Origin: Lepisosteus oculatus
Taxonomy: Eukaryota; Chordata; Actinopteri; Semionotiformes; Lepisosteidae
DNA length: 64,000 nt
NCBI RefSeq assembly: GCF_040954835.1
Contig: NC_090716.1
Location: 5,505,605-5,569,604 of the forward strand
Direction: 5' to 3'
Made by a program: the position numbers and the translations under genes. The stretch's first letter is position 1; every line of letters begins with the position of its first letter. Shown here one piece after another: positions 33,049 through 44,800 of this stretch. The notes beneath the pieces are model-generated. The model was not told the origin of the DNA, did not search any database, and worked only from the letters and a program-made list of their open reading frames with translations.

Positions 33049-35644
33049 TTTATAGAACACCCAATCGATTAAATACTTTATTGTACGTATAATTCAATTG
33101 CACCTGAACACCAGAGTTGCCTTCTACAATATTAGTGCCTGAAACTGCAAAAACAAACTCCAGTCCATGTGTGAAACACGTCTTCCTGTTGGTTGTGCAT
33201 TCTGGGTAAACATGCTTGAGCAGGATTTAAAGAGACCGTGCTTCCTTAAACTTGCGCTGCTTAATGGGTAGAGAGAAACCATAAACCCCCTTATGTTTTC
33301 TCTGTGACGCATATTGCGTTCATACATTCCATCCATTTTCAGGAACTTCTTTATCCTTAAGGGTGGCGGAGCTCAACAAGGCAGGTCCGGGTGCCCGGGG
33401 TGGTTCGACAACCTGGATGGGACGCATACGAGGGGACAATTTAGATACGCCAATTAACCTGGACATCGGCAGGGAAGCGGTGCTCCTGGAGAGAACCTGC
33501 GTCTCTGGGGGCGAAGGGACACATGAACTCCATGCAGAAGGTGTTCGTGAACGGAATTGAACCGGGGACCCAAGAACTGTGCGAGGGAGTCGTTCTCACC
33601 CCAGCTCAGGGTGCCGCTTGACCCTCTCCTTTCGAAAGGAGCATATGGGTAGAAAGCAGACTAAAGCGAGGTTGTGAAGTATTACTTTACTGAAAATTCA
33701 TGTCGGCTGTTTGATTTTTTTGGGGGGGGGGCATTTCCATTCATTCCTTCTTCAATTAGACGTTGCAAAAATCCTCAGCTTGTGCGCTTCAACAGCATGA
33801 ACCCCAAAAGGGATTGTGTCAATCATTTAAAAAGCAAGACAGTATTCTAATGAATATCCAAATCTATTTTATATAGCAAGATTTATTTTTACTACCGCAA
33901 AGCCAAACCTCCAGTTTGATCAAGTGAGTTTGTTCACTTTCACTGGCCTTATGTCAGGAATTGTCGTGCGGTTTTCTCTTATGTCGTGAGAGGGCGCCAT
34001 TGGATTTTCAATGAAGGTTATATGTACTGTAGCACAAAACGAATTACCAAGGGAGAGGGATTTTGTTGCAGAACATACATGACGGATTACAAAAATCTCC
34101 ATGCACAAACATTATATTTAATGGGCCAGTCTATAAACGTGATGTGAGTTGACTTGGGGGGGAATGGGATTTTACCGATGAAAGCCGATACTAAGAAAAC
34201 AGACCGTCATTAATCCTATAGGAACTATGAGGAACAAAGTGTCCTTTGGCAAATGCTCTGGTATCGGTTTACGCTTGTTAGCTGTTCCTGTAACCTAAGA
34301 CAGAAGCAGCCTGTTGGAGTATTTGTAACTATATTGTTATTTCTAAAAACAAACGTCTAGTAGCAGCAGAAAAAAACTTAAGGGCATAGCTGACACGTAA
34401 AAAAGTGTTTTTTATTTCAAGATACCATGCATTTATAGTACAGAGAATATTGAATTAACCACAGCTGATCATTTTGATCATCTCCTTTCAAGTCGCATAG
34501 CAGATTACACGGTAATTGCTAAAAAGTAAAACAATAAGTTAACAAATTAATTCAGAGCTCTGTATCTTAGTACCTTGATTCAGTTGATGTGATCCTTTCA
34601 GAAAATCCTCTACTTATTCTCCTATAAATCTTATTCAAACTTTAATGGTTTCTGAGCAGAACTGTCTTGGAGCTAAAACTGATAAAAACAGAAAAGTTTA
34701 AATAGTTAAAGCTGCAAGAATCTTACACTTTTGTGTAAGACTACTTTACAAAGAAAGTTAATCCAAAAGCATTTTAATGTAAAAGACAAATGAATTATGT
34801 AGTGATCAAATAACTTCACGGCTTCTTTTTTGGCTCAGAGGAAATGATAGAAGTGCATTTAAAATGGAGAACAGGAAGCACCTTTTTTACACGGTTTGTA
34901 GTAAACTTTTAGATACCCACCCATGTTCAAGAAATTGTCCCTGGCTTTTTTCAATAAATGGCTGGATGAGATCCTTATCAATTAACTTCTACAAGCCAAA
35001 CTAGATGTATTCAATGGACTCATTTTGAGTCCTTTCTTATGGTTGTTCAATGAACTTTTAATGGTTAGGGTTATAATTAGCTTTGGCGTTTCTCCAGATC
35101 AGTGACCCTTCTGTAAAAATAGAAATGTAATAGTTTCCACATGCATACAAAACAATTTTAAAAAATTATAAAAATGCAAAATGTATGTTCTCTATATTGT
35201 AGTAGACATCGGTGCACTGGAAGTGTATCTTTTGTTCATAAATACAACAAACACTGAAATTTTAAATAAGTTAAATTAAAAAAAGCACAAATAAGTGCTC
35301 AATACCAGTTGCCTTGCTGCTTTTCCTTAGAATAACACCATTTTATGTTCATCTAAGTCCCTGGAAATAAGGAGTGGCACAGTAAGCGCTCAAAGCGCAG
35401 ACATGCATATTGTTCTGGAAAACAGTTCTCGGTTCCCTCTTGTGGCAAAGTATCTTCTAAATGCATGTCTTCAAGATCACTGCAGGATTTTTGCCTTTGT
35501 AAACAAGTCATTTATCTTAGTCTTTAAAAATGGCAAGCAAATAGCAAATAGTCTTTAGCTGAAGGTCAGTCCATTTTCCTCCAGAAGCATATTCTGGAAT
35601 TCAATCGTGCCTCTTTTTCTGGTTTTCCTGGTCACAAAAGATGT
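33049..35644. other. Interval between lto1 and fgf19
   Basis: It holds the lto1 promoter region, a SINE at 33322-33602 (separate entry), and the fgf19 3' UTR at its right end. No additional gene is seen. A G-run lies at about 33720-33730. No TATA box was assigned for lto1. Confidence 0.5.
33322..33602 (-). mobile_element. tRNA-derived SINE, inverted
   Basis: On the minus strand it has a box-B-like GGTCCCCGGTTCAATTCCG, and its plus-strand reading contains ACCTGGATGGGACGC, GCCAATTAACCTGG and a terminal CATTCCATCCATTTTC, the reverse of the common fish SINE layout. It lies just upstream of lto1. Confidence 0.7.
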
Positions 35645-38600
35645 TTAGCGTTTATGGAAACTGGGACTCTGCATGTAGATTGTCGATGCACTCCCAAAAG
35701 GGTTCATGCTGTCCGTTTCAGTTAATCCTTGCTCAAGACCAGTGGACTCCCCAAAGCCTTCCATGTCAATGCCCACTGGCTCTGTAGGAATGGTACTAAC
35801 CATTGGTAGGAACTGAGACAAGGGAGGAAATCCTCCATCTTCTGCTTGGAGTCTTTGCTTGGCACTGCTTAAGCTCACCACGGTCTTGTGCTTTTCAGAA
35901 ATGTATATGTTATATCCATCTGGGAGGACGCGTTCAATGAAGGAACAATCCTCTTTTAAGTACGTGTGCTTTTGAGAGAAACAAAGATATGAGAGTAAAA
36001 ATGTACAAGATGAATATTATGAATCATTGTTTAAGACTCGCTCAATATTACATAAATGTTCTTCATGCAATCGGCCTATTTGAGCCCAGACCTATCCGAT
36101 GTAATGCAAATTCAAATACTGGCTAAAGTAACCCATAAAGTTCTGTTTTGTGCTTATCAGTAATTGAAATGCAGAAAATTAAGCTTTGGGTTTGAGAGAG
36201 CTGCTCACATTTTACCTGAGTTCCCCCCCATAAGAATATTTCAAAGCCTAAAAAGGCACTCATTTACCAGGGTTACTATTGCGGTTTCTTTTGTTTGTGA
36301 AGTAAAACCTTTGCATGTCCCACAGTTGGTCAAAGGTTATTCAGCTACAGAGGGCAAATTGCTTTTTTTCCAGCCATCCCCTTAATTTAGCACACACTCA
36401 AATTTCATACAATGTATAGTATCAATAACCGGCGTTCTGTTAAAATTTGCCCTTGTTTGAAGGTTTGTGGAAATACTGAATATCCGAGATAAGGATATTT
36501 TAAATGTCATACGCATGGAATGTAGAGTATCAAGTAACAGGTTTATTCCATGCTGAAAAGAGAAGAAAGAAAACACAACATTTTAGCTGTGGAGCCTTCT
36601 TCGGGTGTGAGCAGAAGGCTCCACAGCCGAAACGTTGTCTTCTTACTTCGCTTTTCAGCATGGAATAAACCTATTACTTCTTCCTTTTGCAGCCTACGCA
36701 TGACGCAGCTCCCCACCTGAATTAATGTAGAGTATGCCAGCATACTTACAGCATTCCATATACTGGAATGGACTTCAGGGGTTATTTGTGTGAACAAAGC
36801 CGAATAATTGTATACAACTGTTAACCAATCCATTTTCAGAAAGATCATTTAAACAATGAGGTAGGTATATTTAAGCTATAAAGAATTTGTGCATAAGTGG
36901 AAGAATGCAGTGCTCCATGCACTTAAAAAAAATGTACATTCCAGTACAAAAGAAGTTCCTTCAGTTTCCTGTTAGAAATATTGGGAATGACTCCTTTAAG
37001 TGCACTAAGATGGCTTATAATTGGATTGTGTTTTAGGTACTGTTTATTGCACATTCTTAAGATTATTTACGTAAAATCTGTTTTCAGAGACAATAACCTG
37101 TTATTTTTGGCTTCAGCTGGGAGAGGAACAAACTTTTGGTCAACAGGTGAAATGGTCAAACTGGTCTAGCATTGAGATAAAACCTAATTTCCTACATAAT
37201 TTACTTTTCTATTCGTGCCAATACATAGAAATATTTTAATTTTTAACTGAAGAAGCTCTTTCCAAAGAGCTTTAATATGACTTTATTATTCAAATGTGAA
37301 GCGAGAAGCAAACGTCAAATGCGAGTAAAATCGCCTTACAAGGAGCTGTCATTCTTAATGCAAGATGACTCGAATGATAAAGGTTGGCGTTTTTCCAAAA
37401 TGGCTAATCTATCGACAAAGCATCTTCAACTGTGTATCAGTATACATGATATTCAAAATGATTTAAGTTTAAATGTATGTAGATAAGGCTATGGAAATAG
37501 AACATTTACATGTATTATCTTTTAAAAAGTTTAAAACCTGGCTTATTCTCTAGTTGTGCAAAATCGCTTCTATATGGCTTTAAAGTATGTGATAATTGCA
37601 TTTTGGTAAATCCAAGTAACTTACCGATCCGTACAGTTTCCCACTGTCTTCCATGCAGAGATACCTTGAGGACGTAACTCCTTTAATCACCACAAATCCC
37701 GTATCAACAGCTCGTATTTCTACTAGACCTAGAACAAAAGAAAAGGTGCATTTAGTTTCCGTTTTCTGCGTTTCTTAATTATTATGCAAACTGCAGTTTG
37801 TTTAGGATCCACGTAAACTGGAAACTTTAAAGACCTGACTCATTCAAAGCATTCTTCTACAATGAAAACGGCATGATGCATTTTAGTAATCAGGTATCCC
37901 TTTAACCTAATATACCTTCGTATTTTAATCTAAAAATACATACTGTACGCATTCCTTCACGCGCCAGTAGTATGCAACCCTGCATGACCATAAATCATTG
38001 TGGTTGAGCTCAGGTGTTACGCGCTACTGTTGATTTAAACATCTCCCAATTCTCTTATTTCCCCACTTTGTCACCTCTAAGCCGAAAGAGCTGAATTTTT
38101 ACAAGATATTTACCCCGCCCCCCTTGGGGCTTAAATGACAAATTCCCTGTCAGGGTCGACTAAATTCCGACATTAAGAAAAGCGTACGTGTTGCATTTTT
38201 GGCATCTGGTCCGAGGTAAAAATGAAATAACTCGGTTCAAACAGGCAATTTTAAAGTGTGTGTGTATATATATACTGTGTATATATATGGTTAGTTATGT
38301 ATGACTTTTAGACGGGCGTACGAGTACTGCACATCCGAAATGTTGCCGTTGACCATTCAAATACACGCATTAGAAAACGGTCTTATAATTGCAAGGTTTT
38401 CTTGTGCACCTTTGATCTAATATCAGTTGTACACCTCGAGTAACTCGGCTACCACTACTACATACGGCCGAAAACTTGAGCACGGTTCCCAAAAAATATC
38501 TACTTACTCTTTGAGTTTTGAGAAATGGTCCCGTCCACTCGTCCGTCCTCGTTTATTTGCAAATGATAACTGAGCGGCCCGTATCTACTAGCGGTGTACA

Positions 38601-38733
38601 AATGTCTGAGTCTCACGGGATCTCCCCATCCGTTAATATAGTGTGGGCCCGAATCGGGCAGAGGTAAACCGTGTCCTATAACAAAAAATAAAAGGTTTGT
38701 CAAGGAAACGGCGATGCAGACACTGTGCAACAT
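35645..38733 (-). CDS. fgf19: Fibroblast growth factor 19 (three coding exons)
   Basis: Exons in coding order are 38733-38508, 37728-37625 and 35968-35645 (226, 104, 324 bp) giving 217 aa; human FGF19 is 216 aa. FGF19 is a secreted endocrine FGF acting through FGFR with beta-klotho; in mammals it represses bile acid synthesis, and in fish embryos it also has roles in brain and eye patterning. Visible features: N-terminal hydrophobic signal peptide (about 1-22), GWGDPVRLRHLYT (35-47), FGF beta-trefoil core about 40-165, YLCM with C100 and EDCSF with C118, EKHKTVVSLSSAKQR, and the C-terminal ETDSMNPFG and SPSFHKR typical of FGF19. The first cysteine pair known from human FGF19 is absent here. 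Intron 2 contains a palindromic retroposon (36531-36723). FGF21 or FGF23 are excluded by the C-terminal motifs and linkage. Confidence 0.96.
36531..36723 (+). mobile_element. Palindromic non-autonomous retroposon, copy 1
   Basis: A long foldback: left arm 36532-36560 (AAGTAACAGGTTTATTCC, ATGCTGAAAAG) pairs with right arm 36651-36679, and inner arms 36586-36600 and 36613-36627 are perfect 15-bp complements around a 12-base loop. A 44-base unique tail follows (GCAGCCTACGCATGACGCAG, CCCACCTGAA). The insertion is bounded by a perfect 12-bp direct repeat AATGTAGAGTAT at 36519-36530 and 36724-36735. It sits in fgf19 intron 2. Confidence 0.85.
38265..38289. repeat. TG/TA microsatellite
   Basis: Alternating TGTG and TATATA runs with a short interruption, upstream of fgf19 intron 1's 5' end, inside that intron. 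Confidence 0.85.
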
Positions 38734-38833
38734 ACTGAAGGTTTCCTTGGAATGTAAAACGAAGCCAAGCCAAACCGACGCGGTCTTTAGAGGTCAAATA
38801 AGTGATCCGTCGTCCCCTCAGGCTGAGATGTAG

Positions 38834-38870
38834 TATATAGAGACGAGCCAGATATCCTGCCTTTTTAAAG
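38834..38870 (-). promoter_or_regulatory. fgf19: Candidate fgf19 TATA region
   Basis: On the coding strand a CTATATAC element (plus-strand 38834-38839 TATATA) lies about 100 bases before the ATG, and a TTTAAAAAGG element lies about 25-30 bases further upstream. Either could position transcription start at roughly 38805-38835. This is a motif-based guess. Confidence 0.35.
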
Positions 38871-38899
38871 GTACTCCTTATCAGTCCAATCGATAAGCT

Positions 38900-41800
38900 T
38901 ATTCTAGCGCCGTTATTTAAACGGCAAAACAATCATTCTACGGAAACCAAGTGTATTAAAGGTTTAAGACGTATATCGTAGGCTAAAAAAAGAACTATTA
39001 AGAGTAGTGTACAAGATAATACTTCGCGATTTTTAGATTCCTGATTGCGAAATGGCTGATTTTAATTTTATTCATATTGGTATGACTTGGTTTGCATAAA
39101 TATCGCGTGTGGTTGATTAAATCTTATTTGCAGTATCTTGTGGAAGAAAATGAAAAGGTAGTATGTAAAAAGATAACCAGAGGTTCTCTTGACGTTTTGA
39201 TATTGCACAATCTACGTTTTGGTTTTATTATAGAAAAAAAAATGTGATTTGAATGATTTACGTAGTTCAGAATATAGCCTTTGCTTAAGCGGGTGATCTA
39301 ACTGGATAAACTTTCTTATGAATTAAAAGCCGCGCCAAACTCTTGCTGAGCAATTGTATGAATTGTTACACCCAACATTTGATAATTATATTAACAAGTT
39401 CAATAGTTATGCTCTCACCATTCATCCAAATCAGTCAGATAAATTTACTAAAAGAACATGAAGATTTTGATCTCAAGACTAAAGAGACTGTTACAATTGC
39501 CATCTTAAAAAATACAATATAGCGGGGTGACCGTTACTACAAATTGAGTTTGCAACATCAAAGCATTCAGCTAGTTTGTCACATCGAATCCATCTTCACC
39601 ACATTGTATCAAGTATAGTCTCATAACGTAATGATAAGCAGCCTGTGTAGCTGCTGAAATTAACGAGGTGGCAAATGATATATTGTCGTTAATGTGGTTT
39701 CCTAGGAGGAAATACTCGGAGGAATTCGTGTCACCAGATGGCACTGTTCGCCAAAAAATAGTTGGAAATGTATAGGAAAGACCTAAATTTCACGAGGAAA
39801 CTTTTTTTTTTCCAATGCATAAACCTTTTACAGCGGGCAACACGAAAGATTAAAGAACTTTACTAGCTACTTGCGGAGTGCATTAAATTCAAAAGCTTAC
39901 GTTTTCTTCTAGACCCGATTTGACCCCCTTAAACTTGACAACTGAAATGCAGGCGTAGTTTAGTACATTGACGGATGTTCGCACAGAACATACAGTACGG
40001 TCTTAAACACATACCATATTAAGCGTACATGACATGCTAGAAATATGAATCATGCATTGAACAAAAAACAAATTGCATAACACTGTAAGTGTAAGGAATA
40101 AATATAAATATGCAGCACGTTGATTTTTTTGTATTTCTCATAATAAATTTTTAATTTATTGCCTTTCTTGAATTTGAAGATCTACGGGATATGTAGATGA
40201 ATGTACTTATGATAATGTTTTTGTCACAACTTGTATGCTAATAAGACGAGAAATAACTGATCAAGGTCATGCTACAGGTAGGATTGTGTAACATTCATGT
40301 TTTGTTGACATCACTCTTCATTGAAGATTGCTGCCCATATACATCTTAGATCATTATAAATCCGTTACAGGTGTGGTTCAATATGTCTTATCTGCATAGT
40401 AATTAATTCACTTAATAAATATTATTACAATACAAAGCAACTAGACAATATGCGTTAGGTAGTTGATTATTTTCCATTCCCCCTAGTTTGCTGCCTAAGA
40501 CCCGTTATGTGGTTGTTTGTGGTAAGGCTCTCGTATGGGGTCAAGAAAGGTCTCTGTAGCAATCAGTCGTCCACTAATGGAAATAAACTAACCTGACAAG
40601 GCAGAAAAAATGTTGAAGGCTTGTAACACTGGTCAGACATCAAATGCACACAGAAGACAATACACCCACAAGGATTCCAATTAGATAAAGCATTTTAAAT
40701 ATCAGTCTTTTAAAAGGTACCCATGGGAACAGAAAACCAACACTGACTGACATTCGCTGACGGACATTTCAACTCTGTTACCATAGTCGCAAGAGGTAAA
40801 TGGCAAATAAGTGTTTTAAGGTCATGAAATACAATGAGGTTTTTTTTGTTGGTGGTGGTGGTGACATTTTTCATTTGATTCTCTCCAGCCCCCTCGCAAA
40901 GTAAAATGAACTTGCTTTTCTAGCCATTCATATTTTAATGTCGAAGAAGCATTTTACAAATGAACTCCAAAATGAATCAGCAGTTGCTCTTCATTGTCGT
41001 CACCCGAAAAATAGCCTCCTGGACCGGGGACTCCAAATTCTTTCCCACGCACTGCGGGCATGTTATTTACTGTTGCTGTGTTTCTTGTAAAAACAAAAAA
41101 AAAATCACACGTTTTACTAAGGCCGTCTTAGTTTTTTCACATTTGTTTAAATCTCAGTGTTAAGAAGGCATCCTGTGCAACATACAAATAAAGATTGAGA
41201 TCTCCAATGGACGTGTAATTAATATCTAAATTAAAGGCTGGGATCCAGAACAAACCTCGCTTGAACTGCCACCCACAATACCACAGGCCCACTCGGGAGT
41301 TATCAGCCTGAAGCAAATGCAAAAGCCACTATTAGTTAGGCAATTTGTGATTGTTTGGAATGTGCTTTTTTTTCATCCTGGGTCTTTTCTTTTAGTATCA
41401 AGAAGATTGCTCAAGATATGTAAAAGGTTTAAAATATGGCGGGTTGCCAGTGAGTGGATCCATGCCTATTCAGTTATGAAGTATACACACCCTTTGAGGG
41501 CTGAGGCCTGTTATTCTTTGATGTTAATGGCAAGTAAAGGCTAGGCCCAGCCTGTAGCATTGGCTCTCAGACCTGGTCAGGGAGACTCTGGTGCACTGTT
41601 TTTGAATCACCTGTTTGCTTAAAGCAACATAGTGACAAAAAAGTGACATTAGCCTATTTTTGTATTGGCTTTTAGTTCCATTGGTTTTGTGATGGGTATA
41701 ATGTCCTTATTACTGAGTTTCCGAGCTGCCCTAAATCAGGCATTTTGGATTAAATGTGACCAGTTGGACTTGAATGGAAGGAACAACATTCTCTCTCTGT

Positions 41801-44800
41801 GGGAGCGTCTGATACAGCACGATTCCCACCTTTCTGTTCATCGGCGTATAGCCTTTGGCCGTCTATTAAGAACGGTTTAGTCTAAAATAAATAAGCAAAT
41901 TCTTAATAGCCAAGTTGAAGAGACTGCATGAGGTTCTATGTGCCGAAGTTATTGGAAATATAATTTTGAAACCAAGGCTTAAGTCTAGATCAAGGAAACA
42001 AGTGTGCAGATCAGTTACAGGCACCAATTAGCACCAGTGATTAAGGGTCCAGTTGTAACTAAAAGCAGCAGAGACGAGGGGTCCCACAGGACGAGGATTG
42101 AAAACCAATGGCCGCTGGTATTATGCTGATCATTAAATCCATTATCCTCTTGGAAGAGATCTTTATTTAAAGAAATAAGTAGTACCCCAGCACGTGGTGG
42201 GTGGGCAATTGCTTTTGGATTATAAAGATGACCTCTGTACAGAAAGGGCAAATGTGCTTCTTATCAGCACATCTTTATGCTGCATGAACTGTTTTCTAGA
42301 AAACACAAAAAATGCTGCACATTTTGGAGGTCTTAACAAAACTGTAAAATAATGCAAAGGTCCTATGTTACACACAGAGACCCTGAATAGATTTGAGTGC
42401 AGTAGGTTCACGTTTGCTTGTACTGCAGGTGTCATAGGTGCAGATAACACTAGACATTTGTGTTTAGGCAGGCATTACATTTGTTTCTGTATCCAGAACA
42501 GCAAGTACTATTTTTTCCCATTTGCAGCAAGTTTGAAATTGGATATAAAAGAAATGGGGATTTGTGCTTAATTCTGATGGTTTGCAGAATTGGGATGAGT
42601 TGCCTGTATACATTTCTATGACTTGTTTGATTTAAGCATACACACGAGTTATACAACTCCTGTAAAATGAGGAAAGTGATTATTGGCCAGCTGATATCAA
42701 GGAACCCTTTGTAGAGTTGCCTGTGTTACTGAATACTTTGATGTCAGGTATGAAGTCTAATTTCCCTTAACTTCTGGTGTAAATGAAGTTTAATCACAGG
42801 ACATTTTGTAATAATGACCCACTGTAATAAATGTTTCATATCTTTGTGCATTACTGAATAAAATAGTTTTAAAAGATTGTCACTGAGTCAGTATTTTAAA
42901 ATTTGCCACAGTGATCTCACATTGCCATGAATGACTCTTTGTGTTCTCCAGTTTGTCCAAAATCTTCTAGGAAGTGGTTCAACTGATTTCATATTGACCT
43001 CTGTGGTAACAATATTGTGGTCATCTTGATCTCACAATAATGTATAATTTTGTTCTTTTGTAAGGGTTGAGAGCCCAGAAGCATTCTTAACAAGTGACCC
43101 TATTCCTCCTACTGCAACATGTGTAATGGCTGCATTCAGCCACCCTTTAGAGCTGGTCTGTTATGCCTTCTCTGTGAAATTTCACTTTGTATAGATTTAT
43201 TGTATACTCAACATTGTTCTTGCCTTATTAGTGGGAGGGAAGCTTATGTAATACACTCTTACAGCTCATTTGCCTGTGTAAGGTAAGGGTGACAGTTTCT
43301 GGATAGGAGCAGCTTAATTATGAAATAATCAGGAAGATATTCAGCTCCTCCCCCTATCAGTTTCTGTGTTTTAAAAAGTTGAAATGTTCGACAGGAATAG
43401 GGTAAGAGAAAAATGCTGTTTAATTCTCAGTCCTAATTTTGTCTCATTAATATCATGCATTCCTGAACAGATAGCCATCTCATATTGGACATTGTGCTAC
43501 TAGCACTGATGATGAAGTTGCCTTTTGAAACATAATAAAAGCTCTATTCATCACTATTTTCCTAGGAAAGCTTTACAGTAGGGGGATATACTGCTATTCC
43601 AATATACACAGTTTTCTTTGGACTTTATGGGCACTGACAATAGTATTGACATACTTCGTTTTTACTAATTCATTTAGTTCGTTATTAAACTAAGGAACAA
43701 GTAGATGTTATTTTGCTTTTTGTGCATGTGATTTATATCAAATTATGCTTGTCAATGATATATTTTTGACATTTGTGAATACAGGAGGGTTGGTGTGATA
43801 AGAATATACAGACATCAATATTATGTCCTATAAATCTTGAAAAATATTAAGCTTAAAATTTCAAATATTACTTAATCAGAGGATTGTTGATACTTTTCCC
43901 TGCAATGTTATGAGTATGATGCAAGCCATAGTTCTTTTTAATTTGTTTGCTTCATTGCACATGAATTAATAACTTACAAAATTACCGAAGTCTGTGTAGT
44001 ATACATTTTCCGGTGAAGAATCTGTTCAAACTGTGATCTTGTTACCCCCTTTGCGGAATGACCAATTTCATTTGCTTCCAAAAGATTTCCCTTGCCAAAA
44101 TAAACTTCCACAGGTGTTGCAATCTGGAGTGCTTTTTTATCTGGGGTGTTTTAAGCACACATGTAGGATGGTGAAATCAAACTAGAAAAATGAGAAAGCA
44201 AAGTCTAACTTTAATAATCTGTGTATTTTATTTGGCATTGGTGGTGTTTACCATTTAGTAAAGGTGATGTAGTTATAAAGAGGAAAATGCGCTGTGTGGC
44301 GAAGGTAATAAAAAAGGACTTAGACCCCCTCCCCAAGTCACACACAAGGCAAGGTACATTTGCTAGATTTCCTAGAAAGAGAAGAACACTGACCTGCAGT
44401 ATACTTTTAACAAAGGGACTATATTAGTACACCTTCAGAGAAGCAGTTTGAACTCCCCTCCCCTCCCCCCTCCCATCCTGTCCTGTCTATTTTGTTTGCT
44501 TCTGGACTTCTGGTGAAATGCATGTTGTGGTACGGATTGTATTTACTCTTAAAGTACACTTTAGAGTTCCTTCTGGGATTCCAAATGTGAATTGAAGGGA
44601 ACCATCTTGGTTTCCCATTTGCCGATGGAAATGGAATCTAGTCTGCAGATGCTGCTGTTTATAACCTTCCAGGTAAGTAGAGGAGCAATTGGAACAAGCT
44701 TGGAGCAGTGCATGAGGCCAGCATTACATCTGATGAGGGTAACTGCTGTGTGGCTCTGCATTGGGAGGCAGTATAAAGGTGGATTCCTGAGGCCAGCATA

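Noticed and set aside
33363-33560. 65-codon frame upstream of lto1
   Set aside because: It is the body of an inverted SINE, not a first exon.
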